Shown here piece after piece: positions 52,773 to 61,593 of a DNA stretch of 64,000 nt. Position 1 is the stretch's first letter, and the number at the start of each line of letters is the position of its first letter. Source of the stretch: Streptomyces ferrugineus (GTDB lineage: Bacteria; Actinomycetota; Actinomycetes; Streptomycetales; Streptomycetaceae); contig NZ_CP063373.1 in the NCBI RefSeq assembly GCF_015160855.1, positions 2,232,001 to 2,296,000 on the forward strand, given 5' to 3'. The notes beneath the pieces are model-generated. The model worked only from the letters and a program-made list of their open reading frames with translations. It was not told where the DNA came from and made no database searches. The translations under genes and the position numbers were made by a program.

Positions 52773-53477
52773 ATGCCGAAGCCGCCGTCGACCGACGCGG
52801 AACCGGATGTCCTGCTCGTCGTCGGTGAGCCCCGCACGTCCGAGCCGCTCGCCGCGCTGCTGGAACTCGCCGGCTACCGGACCGTCGCGGTGGACCGCGC
52901 CACCGAGGCCACCGCCCGGCTCACCGAGCGCCGGTTCGATCTGGTCATCCTCGATGTGACCCTGCCGGACACCGAAGCGCTCCGGCACAGCCGCCGGCTC
53001 CTCGCCCCCGACCGCCCGGCCGTGCTGCTGCTCACCGGCACCGGAGAGTTCCTCGGCAGCCTCCCCGGAGGCGCCCCCGGCACGGACGGCCAGGCCGGCG
53101 GGGCCCACGGCCGGGTCGCCGAAGTCCTCGCGCGGGCACGCCAGTTGGTGCGCAGCAAGGAGCCCACCGGATGGGACGGTGCGCTGCGCCACGGCGATCT
53201 GGTGCTGGACGACGCCACCCGGCGGGCCCGGCGCGGCGAGCGCACCATCGAGCTCACGCCCGCGGAGTACCGGCTGCTGCGCTGCCTCCTGGTGAACGCC
53301 GGGCGCGTGCTGTCCAAGGAGCAGATCGGCCGGCACGTCTGGGACGACCCGCCGACCGACGGCGCCGTCGAACGGCTGGTGTCCCGGCTGCGCCGCAAGG
53401 TGAACGGCGAGCAGACCGCGCTGATCCACACCCGGCGGGGCTTCGGCTACTGGCTGGGGCGGTCCGGACGGCCCTAG
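52773..53477 (+). CDS. OmpR-type response regulator (orphan, receiver degenerate)
   Basis: A 234-residue protein. The receiver domain (residues about 12-125) has the phosphoacceptor Asp in FDLVILDVTLPD near 57, but the acidic pair after the first strand is VVGEPRTSEP rather than DD/DE and the switch-lysine position is not evident after LLLTGTGE, so phosphorylation may not operate. The C-terminal winged helix (ELTPAEYRLLRCLLVNAGRV, then VERLVSRLRRKV and THTRRGFGYWL-like end) is a normal DNA-binding domain. No histidine kinase gene adjoins it. Confidence 0.85.
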   Translation: MPKPPSTDAEPDVLLVVGEPRTSEPLAALLELAGYRTVAVDRATEATARLTERRFDLVILDVTLPDTEALRHSRRLLAPDRPAVLLLTGTGEFLGSLPGGAPGTDGQAGGAHGRVAEVLARARQLVRSKEPTGWDGALRHGDLVLDDATRRARRGERTIELTPAEYRLLRCLLVNAGRVLSKEQIGRHVWDDPPTDGAVERLVSRLRRKVNGEQTALIHTRRGFGYWLGRSGRP

Positions 53478-53511
53478 GGGGTGTTGTCCGGGATATGTCC
53501 GGGAGCTGTCA

Positions 53512-54147
53512 GGCCGCCGGGTCGCCACCCCCGAGCCCTCGCCGGAGGGCTCCCTGCTGCACTTCGCGCACGGCATCGCGGCCGACGGCGAACTGCTGTA
53601 CCTCACCTCGCAGTTCGGGCAGGTCCAGACCTACGACCCCGGGACCGGGGCCACGCGGGAGCGGGCCGGGGGACTGCACCGGCCGCTCGGCATCTCGGTC
53701 GCGCCGGACGGCTCGCTGGTGGTCGCCGAGTCGGACGCGGGGCGGGTCGTGGCCGTCGACGAGCACGACACCGTCAGCGACGAGCGGCGGGGTGCGGTGC
53801 TGCGGGTCGAGGTGGGCGCGGATGTTCCGCCGGCGGTTGTCCTGGATGGCCTTGATGCGCCGCAGGGGGTTGTGGTTTCGGGGGACGAGTTGTTCACGGT
53901 GGAGACCGGGGAGGCGCGTCGGCTGTGGGTCGTTTCGCTGACCACGGGGGAGAGCCGCGTCGACGCGGAGGACCTGCCGGTCGGGGTGCCGCCCGGGGTG
54001 GTTCCGCGTGCGGAACCCGCTCTCTTTGCCCACGGGATGCCGGGGATGGCTCGTCGGTTTGCGGGGTTGGCGGTGGGGACGGATGGGGCGTTGTTGTTGT
54101 CGGGGAATGGGGAGGGGACGGTGTTGCGGTTGATGCGCCGGGTGTGA
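53512..54147 (+). pseudogene. 5'-truncated beta-propeller (SMP-30/NHL-like) gene
   Basis: An open frame of about 210 codons with repeated blade motifs: HGIAADGELLYLTSQFGQVQ, RPLGISVAPDGSLVVAESDAG, APQGVVVSGDELFTVET and FAGLAVGTDGALLLSGNG. These are three to four blades of a propeller that normally has six. No start codon with a ribosome-binding site precedes the first blade: the frame simply continues back to the regulator's stop codon. I read it as a gene that lost its 5' part. A shorter protein from a later in-frame start (for example GTG 53716) is possible but would be a broken propeller. Confidence 0.6.
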
Positions 54148-54188
54148 GTGCCGCGATGGGGGGTTGGGCGTGTGCGGATCCGTTGTGG

Positions 54189-54245
54189 CTGGTCGCGCCC
54201 ACGCGGCGGAGCCGCATATCGATACAGCCCCGCGCCCCTTGGGCG
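54189..54245. repeat. Streptomyces-type dispersed intergenic sequence
   Basis: The stretch CTGGTCGCGCCCACGCGGCG and the following GCCGCATATCGATACAGCCC, ending CGCGCCCCTT, resembles a sequence found repeatedly between genes in Streptomyces genomes. It contains the small hairpin GCGGC-GGA-GCCGC and sits between two convergent genes. Recognition is from memory; only one copy lies in this window. Confidence 0.4.
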
Positions 54246-54263
54246 GCACTGCCGAGCCGTCGA

Positions 54264-54839
54264 CTACTCGCCGAACAACGACTCCTGCCCCTCGAACCCC
54301 GCCGCGTCCTCCTCCTTCTCCGGCTTGTCCAGCCTGCGGTTTCGCGCGCCCACCACCAGCGCCGTCACCGCGGCGGTCGTCGCCAGGGCCGTCGGCACCA
54401 TCCAGCCGCGGTCGAAGACATGGCCGAGGGCGTGGTCGAGGGAGAGCCGGCCCGGGCCCGCGACGGCGAGGCCGGTCGCGGCGAGGCCGAGGGTCGCCGC
54501 GTACTCGTAGCCGCCGCTCTGGTTGAAGAATCCGTTGGGGGCGTGCACCGTGGCCGCCCCCGCCATGCCGCCGGCCGCCGCCGCACCGGCCGCGGGCGTC
54601 GCGAGACCCAGCGCCAGCAGCGTGCCGCCACCGGCCTCCGCGAGGCCCGCCGCGGTGGCGCTCGCCTTGCCGGGCCGGTAGCCGACCGACTCCATGAACT
54701 GGCCGGTCCCCGTGAGGCCGTGCCCGCCGAACCAGCCGAACAGCTTCTGCGTGCCGTGCGCGGCCAGCACGCCGCCGGCACCCAGCCGGAGCAGCAGCAG
54801 GCCCAGATCACGTCGGTCGAAAGCACTCGCAGCACTCAC
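54264..54839 (-). CDS. DoxX family membrane protein
   Basis: A 191-residue protein with four predicted membrane helices. The family signature is GLLLLRLGAGGVLAAHGTQK followed by LFGWFGGHGLTGT near residue 38, with the later GGGTLLALGLATPAAGA and ATVHAPNGFFNQSGGYEY blocks. DoxX proteins are linked to redox or thiol-stress complexes in actinobacteria, but no partner gene adjoins. GTG 54839 gives the full family N-terminus. A charged cytoplasmic tail (KPEKEEDAAGFEG) ends it. Confidence 0.9.
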   Translation of the reverse strand: MSAASAFDRRDLGLLLLRLGAGGVLAAHGTQKLFGWFGGHGLTGTGQFMESVGYRPGKASATAAGLAEAGGGTLLALGLATPAAGAAAAGGMAGAATVHAPNGFFNQSGGYEYAATLGLAATGLAVAGPGRLSLDHALGHVFDRGWMVPTALATTAAVTALVVGARNRRLDKPEKEEDAAGFEGQESLFGE

Positions 54840-54998
54840 AGCGACTCCCGGAACAGTCAGCAGGGACAGCCGGCAGGGACCGCCGGCAGGGACAGCTCCC
54901 CTCCCGTGTATCCACCGTCGCACCCACGACACCCGCCCGGCCTCCTCTCGCCGCCGTTCGGGTGGCGGACCGCCGGGGCCGGTGTGACGCTGACCGGT

Positions 54999-55325
54999 AT
55001 GACGATTCAGACGTCCAAACTGAGCGACCCCGCCGTCCGCGCGTTCGTCACCGCCGTCAACGCCCATGACCGCGAGGGGTTCCTGAACATCCTGGCGCCG
55101 GGCGCGACCATGGCCGACGACGGTACCGACCGCGACCTCGCCGAGTGGATCGAGCGGGAGATCTTCGCCTCCCACGGCCACATGGAGGTCGACAACGAGT
55201 CCAACCACGGCCGCGACCTCCTCGCCAGCTACCGCAACGACACCTGGGGCGAGATGCGCACCCGGTGGCACTTCGAGGTCGAGGACGACGGCCGGATCTC
55301 CCGTTTCGAGACCGGTCAGGCGTAA
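54999..55325 (+). CDS. SnoaL-like/NTF2-fold small protein
   Basis: A 108-residue protein with the NTF2-like pattern: VRAFVTAVNAHDREGFLNIL as the first helices of the cone fold, then a central MADDGTDRDLAEWIE part and beta strands (MRTRWHFEVEDDGRISRFET). Such proteins bind or isomerise small ligands; no catalytic residue can be assigned. The larger open frame upstream is non-coding filler, and ATG 54999 starts exactly at the domain. Confidence 0.8.
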   Translation: MTIQTSKLSDPAVRAFVTAVNAHDREGFLNILAPGATMADDGTDRDLAEWIEREIFASHGHMEVDNESNHGRDLLASYRNDTWGEMRTRWHFEVEDDGRISRFETGQA

Positions 55326-55391
55326 TCGCTTTCAGGGAGTTCGCCCAGGGACTTGCCTTCGCGTGCGCTCCAACTCCTAACTTGCCTCCTC

Positions 55392-56378
55392 ATGGAGACC
55401 ACGAGGACTTTGGGACGGACCGGCATCCGGGTAAGCGCTCTCGGCTTCGGCTGCTGGGCCATCGGCGGTGAGTGGCAGTCCCCCGACGGGCGGCCGCTCG
55501 GCTGGGGCAAGGTCGACGACGAGGAGTCGGTACGGGCGATCCGGCGCGCCCTGGACCTGGGGGTGACCTTCTTCGACACCGCGGACACCTACGGCGCCGG
55601 CCACAGTGAGCGGGTCCTCGGCCGCGCCCTCGGCAAGCGCCGCGCCGATGTCGTCGTCGCCACCAAGTGGGGCAACCTCTTCGACGAGGGGAGCCGCACC
55701 CTCACCGGCGCGGACGACAGCCCCGAGTACGCCCGCCGCGCGCTCACCGCCTCGCTGCGGCGCCTGGACACCGACCACATCGACCTCTACCAGCTGCACC
55801 TGTCCGACGCCGACCCGGAGCGCGCCGCCGAACTGCGCGACACCTGCGAGGAGTTCGTGCGCGAGGGGCTGATCCGCGCCTACGCGTGGAGCACCGACGA
55901 CCCGGCCCGCGCCGCCGTCTTCGCGCAGGGCGAGCACTGTGCGGCCGTACAGCACATGGCCAATGTGTTCCAGGACGCGCCGCGGATGTTCGAGCTGTGC
56001 GCGGAGCTGGGCCTGGCGAGCATCAACCGCAGCCCGCTGGCGATGGGCCTGCTGACCGGCGGGCGCAGGAGCGGGCAGGCGCTGGAGGCCGGGGACATCC
56101 GCAGCCGGCCGCCCGAGTGGCTGAAGGGCTTCGAGCAGGGATCCGGCGCCGCCCCGGACTGGGTCGCCCGCGTGGACGCGCTCAAGGAGGTCCTCACCAG
56201 CGAGGGCCGCACCCTCGGCCAGGGCGCCCTCGCCTGGCTGTGGGCCCGCAGCCCGCAGGCCGTGCCGATCCCGGGGTTCCGTTCCGTGGCGCAGGCCGAG
56301 CAGAACGCCGGGGCGATCGGGAAGGGGCCGCTCACCGCGCGGCAACTGACCGAGGTCGACCGGATCCTCGGTCGCTGA
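55392..56378 (+). CDS. Aldo/keto reductase
   Basis: A 328-residue NADPH-dependent oxidoreductase with a TIM barrel. The catalytic tetrad is visible as FFDTADTYGAGHSE (Asp and Tyr near 58-63), VVVATKWG (Lys near 90) and LYQLHLSD (His near 133). The cofactor-binding end includes PIPGFRSVAQAEQNAGA. The substrate is unknown; the sequence groups with the YajO/general stress type. ATG 55392 lacks a good ribosome-binding site but begins the conserved METTRTLGRTGIRVS. Confidence 0.9.
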   Translation: METTRTLGRTGIRVSALGFGCWAIGGEWQSPDGRPLGWGKVDDEESVRAIRRALDLGVTFFDTADTYGAGHSERVLGRALGKRRADVVVATKWGNLFDEGSRTLTGADDSPEYARRALTASLRRLDTDHIDLYQLHLSDADPERAAELRDTCEEFVREGLIRAYAWSTDDPARAAVFAQGEHCAAVQHMANVFQDAPRMFELCAELGLASINRSPLAMGLLTGGRRSGQALEAGDIRSRPPEWLKGFEQGSGAAPDWVARVDALKEVLTSEGRTLGQGALAWLWARSPQAVPIPGFRSVAQAEQNAGAIGKGPLTARQLTEVDRILGR

Positions 56379-56400
56379 GCACCGCCGTACGCGACTGCCC

Positions 56401-56481
56401 GGCAGCCGTTCCACGCACCGGTGCGTACCTCGCGGTCCCACGCGAGGTCCACCCCCAACCCGGTGTCGTGGAACGGCTGCC
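56401..56481. terminator. Nested inverted repeats between convergent genes
   Basis: 56401-56415 (GGCAGCCGTTCCACG) is the exact reverse complement of 56467-56481. Between them lies a second hairpin ACCTCGCG/CGCGAGGT with a 6-base loop. The structure begins 23 bp after the aldo/keto reductase stop and faces the convergent dehydrogenase gene, so it can act as a bidirectional terminator. Confidence 0.6.
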
Positions 56482-56636
56482 GTTCCCCCCTCGGTTTGGC
56501 TTGCGGAATCCTCCTGCTCCATATGTGAAGCTCTGGTGCAGGCGAAGTTGAGCATAAGTCGCCTACCGGCTCTGACGCAGCGGAATGTCATATTCCGGTT
56601 GTGCACATTGTGGAGGCCGTGACGGACCGTCGGCTC

Positions 56637-57401
56637 TCAGCCGCGCCCCACGTACGGCATCGCCGTCGCCAGCACCGTCGCGAACTGCACGTTCGCCTCC
56701 AGCGGCAGCTCCGCCATGTGCCGCACCGTCCGCGCCACGTCGGCGACGTCCATCACGGGCTCGGGCACCACCGAACCGTCGGCCTGGAGGGCGCCCGTCC
56801 GCATCCGCGCGGTCATGTCGGTCGCCGCGTTGCCGATGTCGATCTGGCCGACGGCGATGTTGTAGGGCCGGCCGTCCAGCGACAGGGCCTTGGTCAGGCC
56901 GGTCAGCGCGTGCTTGGTCGCCGTGTAGGCCACCGAGCGCGGACGGGGTGTGTGCGCCGAGATCGAGCCGTTGTTGATGATGCGGCCGCCCTGCGGGTCC
57001 TGCTCCTTCATCCGCCGGTACGCCGCCTGCGCGCACAGGAACGCCCCGTTGAGGTTGGTGTCCACCACATGCCGCCAGGCGTCGTACGACAGCTCCTCGA
57101 CCGGCACCCCGCCAGGGCCGAACGTCCCCGCGTTGTTGAACAGCAGGTCGACCCGCCCGAACCGCTCCACGGTCGCGGCGAACAGGGCGGCCACGTCCTC
57201 CTGCCGTGACACGTCGGTCCGTACGGCGAGGGCGGCCGTGTCCGGCACCAGCGCCGCCGTCTCCTCCAGCGTCTCCTCGCGCCGCCCCGCGAGCGCCACC
57301 GACCAGCCCGTGCGCAGCAGTTCCACCGCGACCGCCCGCCCGATGCCGGAGCCGGCGCCGGTCACCACAGCGGTCCTCGTGTCCGTTCGCCTGTCGTTCA
57401 T
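56637..57401 (-). CDS. Short-chain dehydrogenase/reductase (SDR)
   Basis: A 254-residue classical SDR. The cofactor motif [15 protein letters not shown] lies near residue 14, NNAG near 90, and the active-site Ser-Tyr-Lys is in [20 protein letters not shown] near 143-160. Asp at the end of beta 3 is replaced by GRREE, which favours NADP(H). The start was moved to ATG 57401 because the motif then has the usual spacing. Substrate unknown. Confidence 0.9.
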   Translation of the reverse strand: MNDRRTDTRTAVVTGAGSGIGRAVAVELLRTGWSVALAGRREETLEETAALVPDTAALAVRTDVSRQEDVAALFAATVERFGRVDLLFNNAGTFGPGGVPVEELSYDAWRHVVDTNLNGAFLCAQAAYRRMKEQDPQGGRIINNGSISAHTPRPRSVAYTATKHALTGLTKALSLDGRPYNIAVGQIDIGNAATDMTARMRTGALQADGSVVPEPVMDVADVARTVRHMAELPLEANVQFATVLATAMPYVGRG

Positions 57402-57535
57402 GGGGCCGCAGGCTACGCGATGGTCCGCCATTCGGAACTCATCTGTCTGCCATCCGAGTGTTGTGTACGCGCCAAGCGAGTGTCGTCACCGGCCAGTCCA
57501 ATGCCTCATGCATCCATCGGCAAGGGGAGGACCGG

Positions 57536-59176
57536 ATGACCATCACCACAGACCCGCCCCAGCACAGCCCCGAACTGCGCGCGGCCGCCCGCCATATCGG
57601 CCGGCGTCGCTTCCTGACCGGCACCGGCGCGGCCGCCGCGCTGGCCTTCGCCGTGAATCTGCCGGCGGCCGGCACCGCGAGCGCCGCCCAGCTCGACCCC
57701 CGTGAGATCACCGACGACCCCTTCACCCTCGGCGTCGCCTCCGGTGACCCGCTGCCCGACTCCGTCCTGCTGTGGACCCGCCTCGCTCCGGCCCCGTACC
57801 AGCCCGACAGCGGACTGCCCGCCCAGCGGGTCACCGTGCACTGGGAACTGGCGCACGACGAGGCGTTCACCCGGATCGCCAGACGCGGCGCGGCCATCGC
57901 CTACCCCGAGTTCCACCACAGCGTCCACGTCGAGGCCGGCGGCCTCGACGCCGACCGCGTGTACCACTACCGCTTCCGCGCGGGCACCTGGATCAGCGAC
58001 GCGGGCCGCACCCGCACCGCCCCGGCGCCGGGCGCCGCCGCGAGCTCCCTCACCTTCGCCGCCGTGTCCTGCCAGTCCTACACCGACGGCTACTTCACGC
58101 CGTACCGCCATCTCGCGCAGGACGACGTGGACGTGGTCTTCCACCTCGGCGACTACCTGTACGAGTACGCCGTCAACTCCGTCGGCGGCTACCGCAACTA
58201 CACCGACCGCACCCTCCCCGGCCTGTTCAACCGCGAGACGGTGACTCTGGAGGACTACCGGCTGCGCTACGCCCTGTTCAAGTCCGACCCCGACCTCAGG
58301 GCCGCGCACGCCGCCCACCCCTTCGTCGTCACCTGGGACGACCACGAGACCGAGAACAACTACGCCGACGACACCCCCGAGAACAGCGTCCCGCCGGAGG
58401 AGTTCCTGCTGCGTCGGGCCGCCGCCTACCGCGCCTACTGGGAGAACCAGCCCCTGCGCCGCCCGCAACGCCCCGCAGGACCCGACATGCAGCTCTACCG
58501 GCGCCTCAAGTGGGGCAGCCTCGCCCAGTTCGACGTGCTGGACACCCGGCAGTACCGCTCCAACCAGGCCTACGGCGACGGCGCCCAGCTCCCCGGCCCG
58601 GAGATCGACGACCCGGCGCGCACGATGACCGGCGCCACGCAGGAGCGGTGGCTGCTGGGCGGCTGGCGCGAGTCGACGGCGCTGTGGAACGTCGTACCGC
58701 AGCAGGTCGTCTTCTCCCAGCGCCGGTTCGACCTCACCACGCCCTCACGGGTGTCCATGGACGCCTGGGACGGCTACCGCGCCTCCCGCCGCCGGGTGCT
58801 GGACGGCGCCAAGGCCGCCGGCATCGAGAACCTGATGGTGCTCACCGGCGACGTCCACGTCGGCTACGGCTTCGACATCAAGGACGACTTCGACGCCCCC
58901 GACTCCGCCACCCTCGGCACCGAGATCGTGGCCACCTCGATCGCCAGCGGCCGCGACGGCGCCGACCGGCCCGCCAACTGGGACACGTACCTGAAGGCCA
59001 ACCCGCACCTGCGCTTCTACAACGGACGGCGCGGCTACGTGACCGTCGCGCTGGGACAGGAGCTGGCGCGGGCCGACTTCAAGACGGTCCCGTACGTGAC
59101 CACACCCGGGGCGCCGGTCTCCACGGCCGCGTCCTTCGTGACACAGGTGGGGGAGCAGGGGCTCAAGCCGGCGTGA
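57536..59176 (+). CDS. phoD: Alkaline phosphatase D (PhoD), Tat-exported
   Basis: A 546-residue phosphodiesterase/phosphatase. A Tat signal (GRRRFLTGTGAAAALAFAV near 22-40, with AGTASA as cleavage region) shows export in folded form. Catalytic-domain landmarks are FTLGVASGDPLPDSVLLWTR, VFHLGDYLYEY near 200, VTWDDHETENNYADD near 265 and LTGDVHVGYGFD near 437, which hold the Fe/Ca metal centre of the PhoD family. In Streptomyces phoD is usually under PhoP control during phosphate starvation; no PHO box was searched for. ATG 57536 follows AGGGGAGG. It overlaps the convergent oxidoreductase by 14 bp. Confidence 0.93.
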   Translation: MTITTDPPQHSPELRAAARHIGRRRFLTGTGAAAALAFAVNLPAAGTASAAQLDPREITDDPFTLGVASGDPLPDSVLLWTRLAPAPYQPDSGLPAQRVTVHWELAHDEAFTRIARRGAAIAYPEFHHSVHVEAGGLDADRVYHYRFRAGTWISDAGRTRTAPAPGAAASSLTFAAVSCQSYTDGYFTPYRHLAQDDVDVVFHLGDYLYEYAVNSVGGYRNYTDRTLPGLFNRETVTLEDYRLRYALFKSDPDLRAAHAAHPFVVTWDDHETENNYADDTPENSVPPEEFLLRRAAAYRAYWENQPLRRPQRPAGPDMQLYRRLKWGSLAQFDVLDTRQYRSNQAYGDGAQLPGPEIDDPARTMTGATQERWLLGGWRESTALWNVVPQQVVFSQRRFDLTTPSRVSMDAWDGYRASRRRVLDGAKAAGIENLMVLTGDVHVGYGFDIKDDFDAPDSATLGTEIVATSIASGRDGADRPANWDTYLKANPHLRFYNGRRGYVTVALGQELARADFKTVPYVTTPGAPVSTAASFVTQVGEQGLKPA

Positions 59177-60194
59177 GTTCCGGCGCCTCGCCGACGGTGT
59201 CCTCGCCCGGGTAGCGCACGCCGACGCGGTCCCGGATCGCGTCCAGCGTCCGCATCACGGCCAGCGTGCCCGCCAGCGGGACCAGCGGGGACTCGGTCTC
59301 ACCGGCCCGCAGGGCCCGCATCACCTCGGCGGCCTCGTGCCGCAGGCTGTTACGGGGCCCGTCCGCCGGGTCGGCCGTGAACTCCTCGGGGTCACGGCCG
59401 TCCCGGTGCAGCACGAACCGGTCCGGGAAGAAGAACCCGGACGGCACGTCGATCCGGCCGCCCGAACCGGTGACCGACGCGGAGGTCGCCGTACCGCCGA
59501 CGATGGAGCAGTGCAGCGAGGCGAGCGCGCCGCCGTCCCACGAGAGCAACGCCCCCGTCTGCAGATCGACGCCCTCCGCCGACAGCGCCGCGCGCGCCGT
59601 CACGTCCGACGGCTCCCCGAGCAGGAGATGGGCGAAGGAGACCGGGTACACGCCGAGGTCCAGCAGCGCGCCGCCGCCCTGTGCCGGATCGCGCAGCCGG
59701 TGCGCGGGCGGGAAGGGACCGGCCAGCCCGAAGTCGGCCTGGACATGGCGCACCTCGCCGATCGCGCCGTCGTCGACCAGGGCCTTCAGACGCCGGACCA
59801 GCGGGTTGCAGTACATCCACATGGCCTCCATCAGGAAGCTGCCGCGCGCCCGGGCCAGCGTGACGAGTTCCTCGGCCTCGCGCGCGTTGATCGTGAACGC
59901 CTTCTCGCACAGCACGTTGCGCCCGGCCTCCAGGCACAGCCCGGCGGCCTCGCGATGCGCCGAGTGCGGGGTGGCGACGTACACGACATCGATGTCGCCG
60001 TCCTCGGCGAGCGCGCGCCAGTCGCCGTACGCGCGGGAGATCCCGAACCGTTCGGCGAACGCGTCGGCGGACTCCTGCTTGCGCGAGGCGACGGCCACCA
60101 CCTCGGCGTCGGGCAGGTCGACCAGATCCGCGGTGAACGCGGCGGCGATCCCGCCGGTAGCCAGAATCCCCCACCGCACGCGCTGCTCGCCCAT
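59163..60194 (-). CDS. Gfo/Idh/MocA family oxidoreductase
   Basis: A 343-residue NAD(P)-dependent dehydrogenase. The N-terminal Rossmann fold has WGILATGGIAAAF near residue 8 and VVAVASRKQESADAFAERF; VYVATPHSAHREAAGLCLEA and NVLCEKAFT near 95 carry the catalytic-lysine motif, read as EKA instead of the usual EKP. The C-terminal alpha/beta domain includes GGALLDLGVYPVSFA near 180. The substrate, probably a sugar or polyol, is unknown. Confidence 0.9.
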   Translation of the reverse strand: MGEQRVRWGILATGGIAAAFTADLVDLPDAEVVAVASRKQESADAFAERFGISRAYGDWRALAEDGDIDVVYVATPHSAHREAAGLCLEAGRNVLCEKAFTINAREAEELVTLARARGSFLMEAMWMYCNPLVRRLKALVDDGAIGEVRHVQADFGLAGPFPPAHRLRDPAQGGGALLDLGVYPVSFAHLLLGEPSDVTARAALSAEGVDLQTGALLSWDGGALASLHCSIVGGTATSASVTGSGGRIDVPSGFFFPDRFVLHRDGRDPEEFTADPADGPRNSLRHEAAEVMRALRAGETESPLVPLAGTLAVMRTLDAIRDRVGVRYPGEDTVGEAPELTPA

Positions 60195-60282
60195 CGCGGT
60201 CCCACCCCTCGTTCATGTGACCCTCGGCACTCTGTACGAGCTGAGAGCATAGGGGGCGGATCACTCGGAGAGGGAGGGGCAC

Positions 60283-61593
60283 ATGAGCGACCGCGGGGGG
60301 CCGATACAGGACGTGTCGCAGTCGGCGGCACCGACGGCGAATCAACCACCCACCCGCTCCCTCCGTACCACCGGCCTCCTGGTCACCTTCATCCTCGGCG
60401 GACTGACGGCCACGCCCCCGCTGGCGATGGACATGTACCTCCCGGCGCTCCCCGAGGTCACCGGCTCCCTGCACGCGCCCGCCGCGACCGTCCAGCTCAC
60501 CCTCACCGCCTGCCTGGCCGGCATGGCGCTGGGGCAGTTGGTGGTCGGCCCGATGAGCGACCGCTGGGGCCGCAGGCGACCACTCCTGGCGGGCCTCGCG
60601 GTGTACGTCGTGGCCACCGCGCTCTGCGCGCTGGCCCCCACGGTCCAGCTCCTGGTCGCCTTCCGGCTGGCGCAGGGGCTCGCGGGCGCGGCGGCGATCG
60701 TGATCGCGCGGGCGGTCGTACGCGATCTCCACGACGGCCTGGCGATGGCCCGCTTCTTCTCCACCCTGATGCTGATCTCCGGGGTCGCCCCGGTCGTGGC
60801 GCCGCTCATCGGCGGGCAGATCCTGCGGGTGACGGACTGGCGGGGCGTGTTCGTCGTGCTCACCGTGCTCGGGGTGCTGCTGGCGGGCCTCGTCTGGCGC
60901 AGGCTCCCGGAGACCCTGCCGCCCCAGGACCGGCACGCCGGCGGTGTCGGCGAGGCCCTGCGCGCCATGCGCGGCCTGCTCGCCGACGGCGCCTTCGCCG
61001 GGTACACCCTGGCCGGCGGGTTCGCGTTCGCCGCGCTCTTCGCGTACATCTCGGCGTCCCCCTTCGTGATCCAGGAGATCTACGGCGCCTCGCCGCAGAC
61101 CTTCAGCCTGCTGTTCGGTCTCAACTCGGTCGGCCTGGTGGCGGTCGGCCAGATCAACGGCAAGGTGCTGGTGGGACGGGTGAGCCTGGACCGCGTCCTG
61201 GGCGCCGGCCTGGCCGTCGTCATCCTGTCCGCGACGGCACTGCTGCTGATGTCCGTCGGCGTCTTCGGCGAGGTGGGCCTGGCACCGGTGGCCGCGGCTC
61301 TCTTCGTCCTGATGTCCGCGATGGGCATCACTCTCCCCAACACCCAGGCCCTCGCCCTCCAGCGCACCAAGCACGCCGCCGGGTCCGCCTCCGCGCTGCT
61401 CGGCACGTCCTCCTTCCTCATCGGCGCCGTCGCCTCGCCCCTCGTGGGCGTCGCCGGAGAGGACACGGCCGTCCCGATGGCCGTCGTCCAACTGGCCGCA
61501 GCACTGGTGGCGCTGGCCTGCTTCATGGGAATGTGCCGTCCTTGGAACAGACGTGCGGACAGACGTGCGGGTGCGGAGGGAGCGGACAGCTGA
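60283..61593 (+). CDS. Bcr/CflA-type MFS drug efflux transporter
   Basis: A 436-residue membrane transporter with twelve predicted helices. It shows the Bcr/CflA start TATPPLAMDMYLPALPEV, the MFS loop GPMSDRWGRRRPLL near residue 88, and FRLAQGLAGAAAIVIARAVV. Members export bicyclomycin, chloramphenicol or sulfonamide-like compounds by proton antiport. The serine hydrolase gene overlaps or abuts its end, which suggests co-transcription. Confidence 0.9.
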   Translation: MSDRGGPIQDVSQSAAPTANQPPTRSLRTTGLLVTFILGGLTATPPLAMDMYLPALPEVTGSLHAPAATVQLTLTACLAGMALGQLVVGPMSDRWGRRRPLLAGLAVYVVATALCALAPTVQLLVAFRLAQGLAGAAAIVIARAVVRDLHDGLAMARFFSTLMLISGVAPVVAPLIGGQILRVTDWRGVFVVLTVLGVLLAGLVWRRLPETLPPQDRHAGGVGEALRAMRGLLADGAFAGYTLAGGFAFAALFAYISASPFVIQEIYGASPQTFSLLFGLNSVGLVAVGQINGKVLVGRVSLDRVLGAGLAVVILSATALLLMSVGVFGEVGLAPVAAALFVLMSAMGITLPNTQALALQRTKHAAGSASALLGTSSFLIGAVASPLVGVAGEDTAVPMAVVQLAAALVALACFMGMCRPWNRRADRRAGAEGADS

